Translations under genes and position numbers: made by a program
Shown here: positions 47,736 to 59,184 of the stretch, piece by piece
Layout of the letters: every line of letters begins with the position of its first letter
Numbering within the stretch: position 1 is the stretch's first letter
Source: Crocodylus rhombifer
Taxonomy: Eukaryota > Chordata > Crocodylia > Crocodylidae
Assembly: GCA_038503035.1 (NCBI GenBank)
Contig: JAVSML010024627.1
Coordinates: 344,595-408,594 of the forward strand
Direction: 5' to 3'
DNA length: 64,000 bases
The notes under the pieces: model-generated
What the model saw: the letters and a program-made list of their open reading frames with translations, nothing else
Databases searched by the model: none
What the model was told of the DNA's origin: nothing

Positions 47736-48345
47736 TACAGACAGAAGGTACATTTGTCATGTGATCAGCCTGTTGAAAGTGCTTTACAGCCATGTTCTGC
47801 CAGAAGTGCATGGGTGCAGAGTGCTTTAAAAATCCCTGATTGCATGACAAATTAACTCTCACCATACAAGGGTTCAGATGAATGTACTCCAAGTGGATGA
47901 AGGCACTTCATTAACTTCTGTCTACTTGGGTGGCTGGGCTTGTAACCAAGCCTTGCCCTCAGTGCTTTCTGCATGATGGGAGTAGGGGAGAAGGGAGGGG
48001 AGGAAACTTGAATTGGGGTTTGCCCAGCCTATGCTGGAGTTGGGGCAGGGGCTCCAATCCACCTGCTCCTGCCCATGCAGTCTGGGCAAACCCCAGCCTG
48101 AGCTCCTTCCTCTCCCTTCTGCCCCCCTCTCCCCATTGTGCAGATGAAACTGGAGCTGGGTGGTGGGAGTGGTGGGCAGGGGAAGGGCAGGACTATGGGA
48201 GAGATGACAGACATGTATCTCCTTGGCTGGATCAACTCCAAAGTGGAGCTCAATCCCCACCCTCCCAACCCAACAGCGAATGTCAGGAGGGTCAGTCTGT
48301 GAAGTGCTATGCATTTGACTGGGGAACTGCACATCTCAGTGACCA
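47736..48345. mobile_element. 610-bp hairpin-forming insertion in CR1
   Basis: The segment separates two parts of one minus-strand CR1, so it arrived later. Its centre is a foldback. GGGGTTTGCCCAG (48015-48027) pairs perfectly with CTGGGCAAACCCC (48082-48094). Outer words such as TCTGCATGATGGG and CCCATTGTGCAGA also pair, giving arms from about 47967 to 48146. The ends show no clear inverted repeat or target duplication. Open frames of up to 170 codons on both strands come from its GC-rich composition. The class is unknown; a non-autonomous DNA transposon is most likely. Confidence 0.6.
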
Positions 48346-49545
48346 CAAAAAAATGGCCTTCCCCTCTGTATTCACCCTTCAAATATTTGAGACTATTATC
48401 AGCAGCCCACCTCCCCCTCCATCCTCTCTTCAGTGTAAGTAACTCTAGTTCTTTCAGGTTTTCCTAAGAAGTCATGCTTCCCAGGCCTCTAATATTTTTT
48501 GTCACTTGCCATTGGTCTCTTTCCAAAATGTCCACATGCTTCTTGAAGTGTGGGGCCCAAAACTGGACCCAGTACTTCAGGTGAGGTCTCACTAGTGCTG
48601 AATATAGTAGAAGAATTACTTCTTTTGTTTTTTCAAGTGAACTATTAACACAACCCAGATGGTGTTGCAAAACAAATAAAGAAAAACAGCCAAAAAACCA
48701 ACAAGAGCATTTGGCTCATATTCACCTTATGGTCTACTATGATTTCCATGTCCTTCTCTGCATCCTAGGCAGTCATTCTCCACTCTGTTCATAGATTTAT
48801 TCCATCCAAATTCAAGACTTTGCATTTGCCCATGATGAATTTCATCTGATTGATTGTGGACCATTTCTAAAGTCTGCCCAGGTCATTCTGGATCCTGACA
48901 CTACCTTCCCGAGCATCTTCAACTCCACTCAAATTGCTGTCATCACAAATTTGCTAAGTGTACATTCACTTCCATCATCCCAGTCATTGAAGAAGATTTT
49001 AAACAATATTGAACTTAAGAAAGCACCCTGGGAAGCTCCTTTGATACCTCCTCCCAAATAGACATTGAACCATTGATGACTACTCATTGATCATGATGAT
49101 CCCACCAGTTATGTATTTGTCTTACAGTATTTTTGTCTGTAATCCATTAGGTTGTTAACAGGAATTTCAGGGAAGATACTGTTAAATGTCTCTATAAAGT
49201 CAAGGTATATTACATCCATTCTTCTTCCTCCATCTACAATACCTGTCACCTTCTCAAAGAAGGAAGTCAGGTTGGTCAGGAATGACTTGCTCTTGGTGAA
49301 TCTAGGCTTGCTGTTCCTGATTCCCTTTTCTCCTCTAGATGCTTTACAATACATGCTTTCAGGACCTGCTCCATTTTCTTGCAGTCAAACTGCCAAGTCT
49401 GAAATTATCTGGATCTTCCTTCTCTTCTTAAAGATGGGTACTATATTTTCCCTTCTCCAGTCCTCTGGGACCACACCTGACCCCCACGAGTCCTTGAAGA
49501 AGATACCCAAAGACTCATGTAATTAGATTTCCAACTGCACATCAC
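48346..49545 (-). mobile_element. CR1 LINE on minus strand, main part (interrupted copy)
   Basis: This is the continuation of the element from 47497, carrying ORF2 from the reverse transcriptase to the C-terminal domain. The left limit in element terms (about 49545) is a 5' truncation within the motif preceding KKANVVPIFK. It is more diverged than the other copies, so it is probably the oldest CR1 here. Confidence 0.85.
48440..49520 (-). pseudogene. CR1 ORF2 remnant (interrupted copy)
   Basis: On the minus strand one frame (49109-49354) reads NSKPRFTKSKSFLTNLTSFF and then DVIYLDFIETFN, a decayed reverse transcriptase. Another frame (48464-48670) reads VILLLYSALVRPHLKYW and VQFWAPHFKKHVDILER. 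The catalytic region near 48945 lies in ECTLSKF, followed by a 1-nt loss in the usual FADD box. No intact domain survives. Confidence 0.82.
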
Positions 49546-52500
49546 TCTAACTGGTAGATCTGCTCTATGGGTTATAGACGCTGGAGTCCTTCCAAGAAAA
49601 CACAGGAGTGCCAGCCAAAGATATCAAGGTTCCCAGGTGCAGAGTAGATTTGCTAGGCTGTGGTTAGGGCCATTTTTTTAAACTTAGAAACCTGATCTTC
49701 AAAACAACATTTAAATTGTTTTAAATTACAGGGGTTTAAAATTGAGATGAAGCACAAGGTTAAACATTGGTTTGAATAAAACTTCTTGGGGATTTTTAAA
49801 ACCCTGTAAATAAAGGTACTAGATCCTTTAGGAATTACATTCCATAATTACTCTGGCCTAGAGCTGGGAAAGAAATTCAGCACGTTACTGACGTAAGTAT
49901 CCAAGTCCAAATATTATATATTCAACTCCAGTTGAGTCTAAAGTCCATAGGTCTCCAAGTATCGGCTTTAAGGAAAATCCAGAATCATGAATCTTACCAG
50001 TCTGGGCAGTGAGGTGCTAACCTCATTGCAAAACACCACTGTGATTCACAGCTTTAATATTCACCCATCTTTCTTGCTTATGGTGCTTAGTTTTATAGGC
50101 AGAAGATACCTATCCAGATTGGGAACTGCCCAAAATACAGTCACAGGAGGAAGCATCATTCCCTTCCTCTTTTACTGATTTACCCACTGGTCAGAACACT
50201 TTTCCAGAATACAGAAAACCCTCATTAAATTCCTTCCTCTCTCTCAATGAATTTGAACCCACATCTACAGCTTCTATAGTCTTGACAACTGGTTTATTAT
50301 GTATTCTGGGACAAGGCTCTCTGAATCCTTCCTGTTGAAGGTTTTCTACTTTTACATGAAACAAATAATCATTAGGGCACAGAGGAAGATATAGATTTTA
50401 TTTTGTAGTGATTTAGGCACTTACCTGAGTCAAGTAGGCTTAGGTTCCACTGTCTGCCCTCAAAAATACTTAATGTAGATATTCTACTTATTAATATACT
50501 TAATATTAAGAAGTTAAATGTTCAATGGGACATACAAACTGAAATTCAGTCTCACCTCAGGCAAATACTACTGTTAGTAAGTCATGCTGTTTTGCTCTGT
50601 GATGCAGCAGTGCCTAGATTTTTTTTCTGGTTTATTTTGGGTGCAGGCAGCCCGTTTTACCAGATGTTTGTGCAAAATCATGTGTTCTTTGTTTTTACAT
50701 ATCTTGATTAGGTTTCAATAAAAATAAGAGGTATCTAAACTATAGATCAGAATCACAAATGTAAAATACCTACCATATCTAAATTGAGAGAAACTGTACA
50801 TAAAGCCATAGTTTTATTGACATTGACAGAAATATGTGGTTAGTGTAAGATATCTGACAATTGTTTATAATTAATTCAGAACAGTACTTTAAAAAAATAC
50901 ACATTTAGAGGATTGCTAGCCATTGCATACATTTCACATCAGGCAATTAACTTAATAAGTGAAACATCGATGGAAATCTGTAAGCCTTGAGTAGATTTGC
51001 ATTTCTGAGAGCCGAGTTTGGCCCAAGGAAAGGAGAGTAATCAGAAAATGGGGGGAAAATGTATTTATATATTAGGACTATGTAATAATGTTAGTCACCA
51101 TTATCCCATTTTTTTGCAGAAATTCATATTGCATTTATCTCAACTGTTTGTCACACATAGAACATGAAATCTTCTAATACCCAATCCAGCTGTAGGTAGC
51201 TTTCAGGGAAATGTCTTATAAAAACAGGAGTCTCTGTTTTTGTGACCTTCTCCAACCTTAGGATTGCCTGACTGCAGAGTGCTTTAGACCATTTTATGGA
51301 ACTTCTAAATATGCTTGGCTGTTGCAGTCATAAATACGTATTTTGAGTCCTTATATCAAAAGTTCAAACAGTATGCCAGATTAAGAATGGTCAGTTTTAG
51401 TGGAATTTAAATCTTCCAGTGAAAACATAAATCTGATTTTCCTCAACTATAATAGCAGTATAAATCTAAATTCAAAATTCCCTTTTTTTAAATGAAAATG
51501 TAATTCCCCATGTAAATAGTTTTTCTTGTCACTATTTGAAAGGTATTTTGATTCAGAATGGATGCACATTAAAAAGAATTATTCAGCCCTTTTGGAAGCA
51601 TTTCACTTGTTCAGAGGTTGTGTTTGAGGATGAGGATTCCCCTTTCTTTGATATCAATTGATCATTATGTGGGGCAGTGAGAAGAAGACAGATAATTTGT
51701 TTTTGCTAAAGGAGAATAAACTGACCTGTTGAAAGCATTCCAGAGTCTTGCATGCAAAAACAGAATTTTCTTCCCACTTGCCCTCTGTAACAGGGTGGTT
51801 TATCCTTTTAAGGAAGAAGTCATTCCTGTTAAGAAGCTCACCCTGTGGGATATTTGAGTAATGAGAGAGTGTCCACTGGGAGCTCCTAGAAGAGCAAGCA
51901 ATGGGGAGAAGCAACAGCTTGCTGCAAAGAGAATTTAGACCGTTGTGCTAGGACCTGAGCAGAAAGTGGCTTTTCTAGTGTCTGGAGAGGAGAGAAAGTT
52001 TTGTGTTCTGTTTTGTGTTTATTTGCTTTGGGCTAAGGAGCCTATAAGGGAGTAAGATCTCTTGCAAAAGTCAACATGGTGAAATGACCTATATATGCAG
52101 GAGTCTTCTGCAGTGGTGATGGATTTTAGAAGGCACAGTTTTATCCAGACCAGAACTCAGGGCCAGAAAGGGCGTAGCTAGAAAATATGGAGTCAATGGT
52201 GTAAGTTAAAATAATGTAATTGAAAATAGCAAGGTAAACTCTTGATCTGCAAAACTTTATTCTGCTATTTCATCTTCTTTAGCAGCATATCTAATATTCC
52301 AGATTTAAAAGCTTCGTGACTAAAAACTAGAAAAGAGATTCCCTCCCAGTGTAGCATGAGAATCTCCTACCCAAGCACATGTGAACCACATTTCTAAAAG
52401 GCATTCATTATCCACACTGTAAGGTTTATTTTACCTCTCAACACAGGAAACAGCTTATGTCCTGTCCTGTAATAAGGAAGCAGATCAGAGATGTTAAATG

Positions 52501-54030
52501 ACACACAGTGAGTCAATGTCAATCTAGAATGCAGGTCCCCGGATTCTTGGTCCAAACATAATTCGTCATGTCTTACGGATGAGTCTTTTAGGATCCAAAT
52601 ACTGTGCCACTGAAATCAGTATGTTGACTTTAATGTCAATAAAACTAGACTATTTGCTCCGAGTTCTACAATTAAGGTTTGTTTTTTTATATATTTATTA
52701 GCTGGTAGCGCCAGCAAATGTCCTTAACTCCTGCAATGTATGTAATCAGAGTTCTTCTGCCAATATACAGAAATTAATCTTCAAATGCAATAGCAGCAAA
52801 AGGATATTTTAATAGTATAATTAAATCTACACCAAGCTTCTTGCTTATTCTTTCTACACTCCTATGAAAACACCTTACATTAGTACAACTTTAAAGTGAA
52901 CATCAAACTCAAGGATGTTTTTACACATGCTCAGGGGTGGGAGGAAGAGCTGATGTTCAGAGCCACCCTAATTAGAGCTTTAGTTAGTGTTAGTTAAAGC
53001 ACCCACCATTTTGAAGAGTGGAGATGCAATACATGACACGCAGAGGCTGCTGGAATATGCCAATTAACACAGTCCAGTAGACACAATTAATTGCAGCACA
53101 TCAGAGCAGCTTCCCCACATGTTTACAGGTACCCCAACTGTCCAGTCAGTCCATACTATTTTGTAGTCACAAAGGGTGTAGAATTGGTCAAAACTGATCA
53201 AAATTCCTGTTGTGGGTAAAGCACCAACTCTGTGTTTATCCTGACCCTCCTGCTGACCCCCCAAAAAAGAAAGGGAGAAAAAAAAAGCAGGGAGAAGACT
53301 GAAAGAGGAAGGGTATTACAAGCCTCAGCCCCACCATGGCCAACCCAGTATAGCATTTCTATTATGCTTAGCTTGCATCAGGCTCAAGGCTGGTCTAGAA
53401 ATTCTAGAAGGCTTGAGTAGATCAGGAAAGAACCCAGCTCTCTTATTTTCTGTATCACCAACAGCACACACAGATAGGAGCTTTATGCTTATGTTTACTA
53501 ACTCTTTTATAAAATAATTGGATCAATGTAGTTGCCTGTAATGAAGTCTATTATACATCCATTTCATTTAATCTGATGTACTTTATCAATCCAGCTAGAG
53601 TCTGTAATTCACCATCCATTTATCAAAATCACATGGCAAACATTCAACATTTTAAATCAAGAATTTAAATAAAAGTTCCTGTCCAAAGTGACTGCATTTT
53701 GTCAAAACTTTAAATTAAGGATTGGATTAGAAATGGAATGCAGTTTAGCAAAAGAGAAGCAGGCATTGAGCATTTTCAAATTCTTTAATGTGTTATCATT
53801 ATTGGTAATCATTTAAAATACCATTATATACAAGCCTGTAATTTGTTAAAGCCTCAGTTAAACCATTCTTATGCTCAGGCAGGACAAAAGAGAAGAGGAG
53901 GGAGAAAGGAAATATAAACCATCTTTGTGCAGTATGTTGTCTGGTACCATGCAGGAATGTAACAGGACCAGAGGGAAATCTATACTCACTTCTGGGCTAC
54001 TCTAACTTACACTTTGCTGCTTATGGAATA
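49546..54030. other. unannotated AT-rich DNA
   Basis: No gene is seen in 4.5 kb. A TGTAACAGGGTGG at 51786, followed by CCTTTTAAGG, resembles the start of the window's LTR family, but no matching end or target duplication could be found. The stretch 52905-53140 has weak similarity to hAT-like ends (ATGTTTACAGG) and is left uncalled. Confidence 0.45.
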
Positions 54031-54038
54031 GTATAGTA

Positions 54039-54454
54039 CAGTGGTGCCTAGCCTTCCAGCCCCATGGGCCAAATGACTGGTGTAGACTCAAATCTGGCAC
54101 ACAGGGCTGGACCTCCATTTGGCCCCAGCTGCACACATTGGACCTGGCCCCAGCTCTGCATGCCAGATGAAGTCTGTGGCCCAGGCTCCGAATCTTTGAT
54201 CAGCTGTGTGCTAGATCCAGCGAACAGCCCCAGTCCCCAGACTATAAACTGCCTGGGGCCTGTGGCCCTATTCCTAGCTGTCTGCAGAAGCATATCACCT
54301 GGCTCACAGGGTTTGAAGATGTGAAAGTAGGGCAGCAGTAATTACCTTCACTTGTCCACTGCCAAATTTGTGGACCTGTTGGAGAGCTTGCAGGTCAGAT
54401 GACATAGCTGTGCAGGATGGGCCTGGCCCACAGGCTGGAGGTTCACCATCGCTG
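54039..54454 (+). mobile_element. hAT element, 416 bp, 8-bp TSD (7/8)
   Basis: It is flanked by GTATAGTA (54031-54038) and GTATAGAA (54455-54462). It begins CAGTGGTGCCTAGCCTTCC and ends with the complement of CAGCGATGGTGAACCTCC. The CAG-type ends and 8-bp duplication are hAT hallmarks. The first 45 bases match the reversed end of the element finishing at 62549 (ATGGGCCAAATG in both). No transposase is present. Confidence 0.85.
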
Positions 54455-54597
54455 GTATAGAAGGATATGTCACGATGCAAGTCCCCACTAACCCTCATTC
54501 ATATCTTATGCTTGGATCTTGGAGCAGGGGAGCCATCAAAGAAGTCCACTTTGCAGGCAGGATGCCATGGCAGTTATTTGTGTCCATTTAATGTCGC

Positions 54598-55509
54598 TAT
54601 AACAGGTTAGGTGCCTGAAGGACACTGTGATGCCGTTTACACCCTCATCCTTGCTAGGCTGTCTCCCTGCCCTCTGTCTCAAGGTCTTACCTTTCTTTCT
54701 CACCTGCCATACCTTGATGGAAACTTCATGAAAGGGAGGCTGCTCTTAGAGACCGGCAAACCTAAAATGCTCTCTCTTCTCCAGTGGTTGACTCTCTTAA
54801 CCTTGCTTGTCTTAAGGGCTTATTATGTGGGCTCCATTCTCCCCACTCCCATGCCTTGTGATGTCACAATATCATCAATAAAATTCCCTTGCTAGGGCCT
54901 TGGCCCATTTGGCATTAGCCTCTTTTCTTGGGCTTCTGTACTCCAGGTCAAGTCTTGCCCTATCAGGCCCTATCTCTGCACCTCTTGGGTGCTGGGCCCT
55001 TGGGCCCTGTCTCCACTCTTCCTCGGGCTCTGGGCACTCTGCCTGTGCCTTGAGCCTGTCCCTAGCAGAGCTCAAGGTGATCATGTGCCCATAGAGCACA
55101 AATGGGACCTCCAAACGGTCCCTCACAGTCCCTTCCACAAATTGCCAATTAAAACACAAACACAAATTTACAACCTCTAGCAGCAGCACAAACACCTGGC
55201 CCACCAGCTGCCTACCATCTTTCTTCCAGGCCCTTGGGATATTTTCTCTTGGCTCGCTGCTCAGAAGTCATCAGTAGCAGCCAACCCAGTGCAAAACTTT
55301 TTTCCCTTCTCTGCTTCCCAGGTCTCACCCCCTGCTCTGCCTCTGGCTCTGGATTTTATAGTGCTAATGCCCTGCACCCTCATGGTCATGAGACTCCCCA
55401 GTCAACTGACTTGATCACAGGGATGTTCCTTAAGCCCTTCTCTGCTGGTTGCCTGTGCCTGTGCTACAAGCACCCTACCCTTAAAGGGGCCATGGTGTTT
55501 TCATTAACA
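54598..55509 (-). mobile_element. probable solo LTR, reverse strand, same family
   Basis: On the minus strand it begins near TGTTAATG with CCCCTTTAAGGG about 20 bp in. It has CCATCAAGGTATGGCAGG towards the 3' end and finishes CCTAACCTGTTATA. These boxes and the 912-bp length match the 38090-39002 LTR (CCATCAAGACATGGCAGG, CCTGTTACA). A target duplication is not evident at these edges, so the right-hand limit may be off by some tens of bases. Confidence 0.55.
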
Positions 55510-57335
55510 GGGCAAGGGTTCTCAGTTATAGTCAACTTCATACAGTTGGAATATTGTAAATAAGAATCAGGTCCAAGATCTCCTTTATTTTCATTAAAAT
55601 ATTTACTATTAGAAACTTTGAGAAATGAAATATTTTATTAAACAATTAAACACTTGTGGAAATACTGTGACAAGCTCAAATCACACTGCATCTCTAATGG
55701 GCAGCACTCTGAAATTACATTATAAATATACATGTTCTAAAATGGAAAGGAAAGCCAATATATTGGTTAAATTGGATAAAGTTCTTGATCAGCCTCCCAG
55801 GTAATTTCATCCATTTAAAGTTTAACAGAGTATCTTGCTTCATAATACTTTTATATACAAAGCTATATAGGACCTCTACACTGAAAATGAAGGAAAAGTG
55901 TTATGCAGGTATGGTTCATTCAGTTGAAGAAAAGTTTGCTTTTTAACCTATTGCATAAATGCTGGGCAGTCAATAATTATCAGATAGAAGCATAGTATTT
56001 GAAAAGAAAAAAGAGCATTAAGTGAAACTTCCCATAATCTCAAAACCAAAACTTCTCTAAACTAATATTGAAACGATGAAAAATGCATAAATTAAGAAAA
56101 ACCTACACTGCTCTGATATTTTGCTAAACTCAGTACAAAAAACTAAATGGAAAGATATTGCACAAATCAGTACCGCATCATGGATTAACCTTGTATGCAA
56201 GACCTAATAAATATGAAAGTCCCAGATGAAAAATATTGGATAATTTCTTTTCTAAGCCTAATGGCCATTGTGAAACATATTTGGGATAGTATAACAATTG
56301 GAATTTTATATTCTTCAATGCCCTCTTGTGAAACTTGTTTTTTCCATCACTTCAGGACTTTTATCCTACTAATCTGGAACCTCGCTTTCTATCTGGTACT
56401 TCTGATGACCCACTGTCACTATAGTAGCTGAATTCCTAATGTAATTTGTTCTATATATCATATTTGATACAAGTAATAGTAGCACTTTATCCTGAGCCAC
56501 ATACAACAATAGTAGCCAGCAAATGAATTTCATTATGTACTTATTCCCTTTATCAACAATTTTCATAATCTAACGAAAAATTCAAAACACTTTCAAATGC
56601 ATTACACCAGTGCTAGACATTCCTAAGGTATCTATTTAAAAAAGACAAACAACTTGTTTACAAGGGGCATTATGTATACAGTATCATATCCATTTGCTCA
56701 GATAATTCGCTAAAAAGATTAGCTTAATAACATGACTATAAAGTGGTTTCTTATTTGCCCCTTCTTTTTGTTAGCAAAAACAACATGTGAACAAATAGCA
56801 AGAGGGAAATAATTAGATTAGTATTTCCTCTGGTGACAGAACAGTTCCACAGGGAATGTGTATGATCAGCTCACTGCTTATAAAAGTATCTGTTCTAAGG
56901 CATGGCTCTCTTTCTCTCTCTCTTTTTTTTTTTAAGTATGGGGAAGTTGCCTGACTGACAGACTAGCAGAATTAAGGGTTTTTTTTCTTTAATCCAAAAA
57001 ACAGGAACTGTAAACTGAAAACCAGAGCAAGATTGTTGACATCAATTTGCTATTCAACTTAATTGATACGTTCATCTCTTCAAATGAGTGGTGTTCTATC
57101 CATCCAAGTCAGTCCTTGACCAATAAACTCAGTTCATATTGGCTTCAGGACAGCATTCAGTAATACATATAGGGGTTGACTTGGAAAAAAGATATGAGGC
57201 ATTTCTAAACGTCCTTCACAAGCCAATCTCTACTCATAAAATACATTTGCCAACTAGAGATACCAGGATGAAAAGGTGATCAAAGTAGGTTATTCAGGGT
57301 ATATCCATGTGAGACACTAACTGCAATGCACAGAA
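55510..57335. other. unannotated AT-rich DNA
   Basis: Nothing recognisable except a short CT/T-rich tract near 56910-56935. Confidence 0.5.
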
Positions 57336-57343
57336 CTATTAGG

Positions 57344-58284
57344 AAATGTTCCCTCTAAAGAGTAGCAGCCCATGAGCACACCGCTTTCGTCCCGCCTCCC
57401 CCTTTCAATGTGGTCCGCCAGTAAGTGTCCCGCAGTAAGTGTCCAGGTGGGAGCAGGCAGGGTTTGGCCCTATGTGGAGCACTGTGGGCCCCACCCACCA
57501 CCCTTCTCCATGCTAACTGCTGCCCAGAGCAGCACAGTGGAGTGCTGTGTGGCAGCCATGGGCTGGACACAATCGGTTGGTAGAATTGATGCTGTGGTCC
57601 AGCCATGGGCCAGAAGCAATTGATTGACAGAACTTGGAAGGGAGGCACTGGCGCCGGCATGGGACACTTACTGAAGGTAAGCTCCTCAGTCCTCATGCGG
57701 GGCAGGCAGTGGCTCCTCACTGAGTTGTGGTGGGGACAGGGATAGGGGCTGGGACAGGCCCAAGCTCCACCAGCTCCGGAGAACTGCTCTGTGGGCTCTG
57801 CTGACTCCGGGGAACTGTTCTGCTCCCCATCCCTTATGCCATCTGCCTCCTCACTCCTTGAGGTGATGCAGGGGTGTGGAGCAGTTCCCCAGAGCCGACA
57901 GAGCCCGCACCAGCCCCCAGCCCCTGTCCCTGTCTCCACTTCACCATGCCTCTGGGAGTGAGGAGGCACATGGCATCAGGGCTGAGGAGCAGAGCAGTTC
58001 CCCGGCGCCAGCTCCCAGCCCCAGCCCCCGCCCCCAGCCCTGCCTTGCCTCCAGGAGCACATGGCTTCGGGAAGAACCCGCTGCCGGGGCTTACCTCCAG
58101 TAAGTGTCCCACGCTGTCCCCCATGCCTCCATCATGCTCTGCGCCCAGCTCATTGCCAAGCTCCTCTCAGGGAAGCCACAGCCCAGCTCCTCTTTGGGTG
58201 GGTGCACAGCATTAAGAAGTTTGTGTGCAGCATGGTTTTAAAGCATGCACAGCCCCGCACACATGCAGCTTGGAGGAAATCTTG
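57344..58284. mobile_element. hAT element, 941 bp, perfect 8-bp TSD
   Basis: CTATTAGG occurs at both edges (57336-57343 and 58285-58292). The ends are imperfect inverted repeats: AAATGTTCCCTCTAA on the left, and CAAGATTTCCTCCAAGC on the reverse strand from the right. The inside is very GC-rich and carries repeated words: AAGTGTCC occurs several times in both orientations, and GAGCAGTTCCCC with its complement several times. Frames up to 204 codons on either strand are compositional and resemble no protein family. Confidence 0.82.
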
Positions 58285-58494
58285 CTATTAGGCTACTGCA
58301 CAGTTAGCATCACTAAAAAGCTGTGTGCCAGTGCTACTTATGCCAGTTAAGTTTTTGCCTTAATTCTTATTGGAACACTCTGGGGTCCCCATGCTTATGA
58401 TGGTTAGAAGCCTTCTTTAATTTCCAGGGTAAATGTATGATTAACTGTTTATGTCCAGTTGTTGCTATGATTGTTTTATGCCTCATATTAACTA

Positions 58495-58705
58495 CAAGGG
58501 TGTTTCAGAAAGTAACAATTTAACAATTCTAAAATAAAACCATCTTGTGTGTAATCATCACTTACTGGACCCTATCACTTCTCTACATAGGCATAAAATA
58601 GTGGCAATGCCACTATCAGCTTTCCCTGTTACTATGTAGGTTCCCACACACTGCACACAAAATGGTTTTATTTCAAAACTGCTGTTACTTTCTGAAATAT
58701 CATCT
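58495..58705. mobile_element. mariner-type MITE, 211 bp
   Basis: The terminal inverted repeats are about 50 bp. The left begins CAAGGGTGTTTCAGAAAGTA and the right, reversed, contains ATATTTCAGAAAGTAACAGC. Both continue to AATAAAACCAT(C/T)TTGTGTG. TA dinucleotides flank it at 58493-58494 and 58706-58707. TTTCAGAAAGTAAC is typical of mariner/Tc1 ends. It has no transposase. Confidence 0.75.
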
Positions 58706-58707
58706 TA

Positions 58708-59184
58708 GTTATTCTCCATTCCTAGTGCTTACTTCCCTGATATAATTATAGACAGGAACCATATTCCCTCTCATCCTTCATTTGGTAGAGTAAATAAGCC
58801 ACAGTTTTAGTCTCTTCCTCTAAAATAATTCCTTCACTAGCATGATCATCCTAGTAGCCATTATTTTACCTGTTCCAGTTTGAATTCATCTTTCTTGAGC
58901 ACAGGTGATCACAACCTCATATGTCATTTCAGATGAAACCCTACCAGTGATTTGTGTAGTGGCATTTATCCTTCCAGGACACTAAAGGGAGTAACTTGTC
59001 TGATGTATTCTAGGTTCCTGTTTGCCCTTTCACACCTACATCATCATAGCATTTCATATTAACCTGGTAATCAACCAATAGATCCAGATCTTTGTCCTCC
59101 CATGTTCTTTTCTACTGACGACATTCAGTGTATAAGAGGAAAAATACTTTTCATACTTTGACCTTCAACATAGTGCAACCAATA
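58708..59184. other. unannotated non-coding DNA
   Basis: The stretch near 58900-59100 has words reminiscent of a decayed minus-strand CR1 (GGACACTAAAGGG, GTTCCTGTTTGCC), but too few to call. Confidence 0.4.

Noticed and set aside
47930..48442. 170-codon plus-strand open frame
   Set aside because: It crosses from the hairpin insert into antisense CR1 sequence, so it cannot be one ancestral gene.
51786..52200. Fifth copy of the LTR family
   Set aside because: The start TGTAACAGGGTGG and CCTTTTAAGG fit, but I found no matching 3' box, end or 5-bp duplication.
52905..53140. Further hAT-like element
   Set aside because: The end motifs match only loosely and no duplication flanks them.
57355..57969. 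204-codon minus-strand open frame
   Set aside because: It lies wholly inside a hAT element with a defined target duplication, is GC-driven, and overlapping frames on the other strand are equally open.
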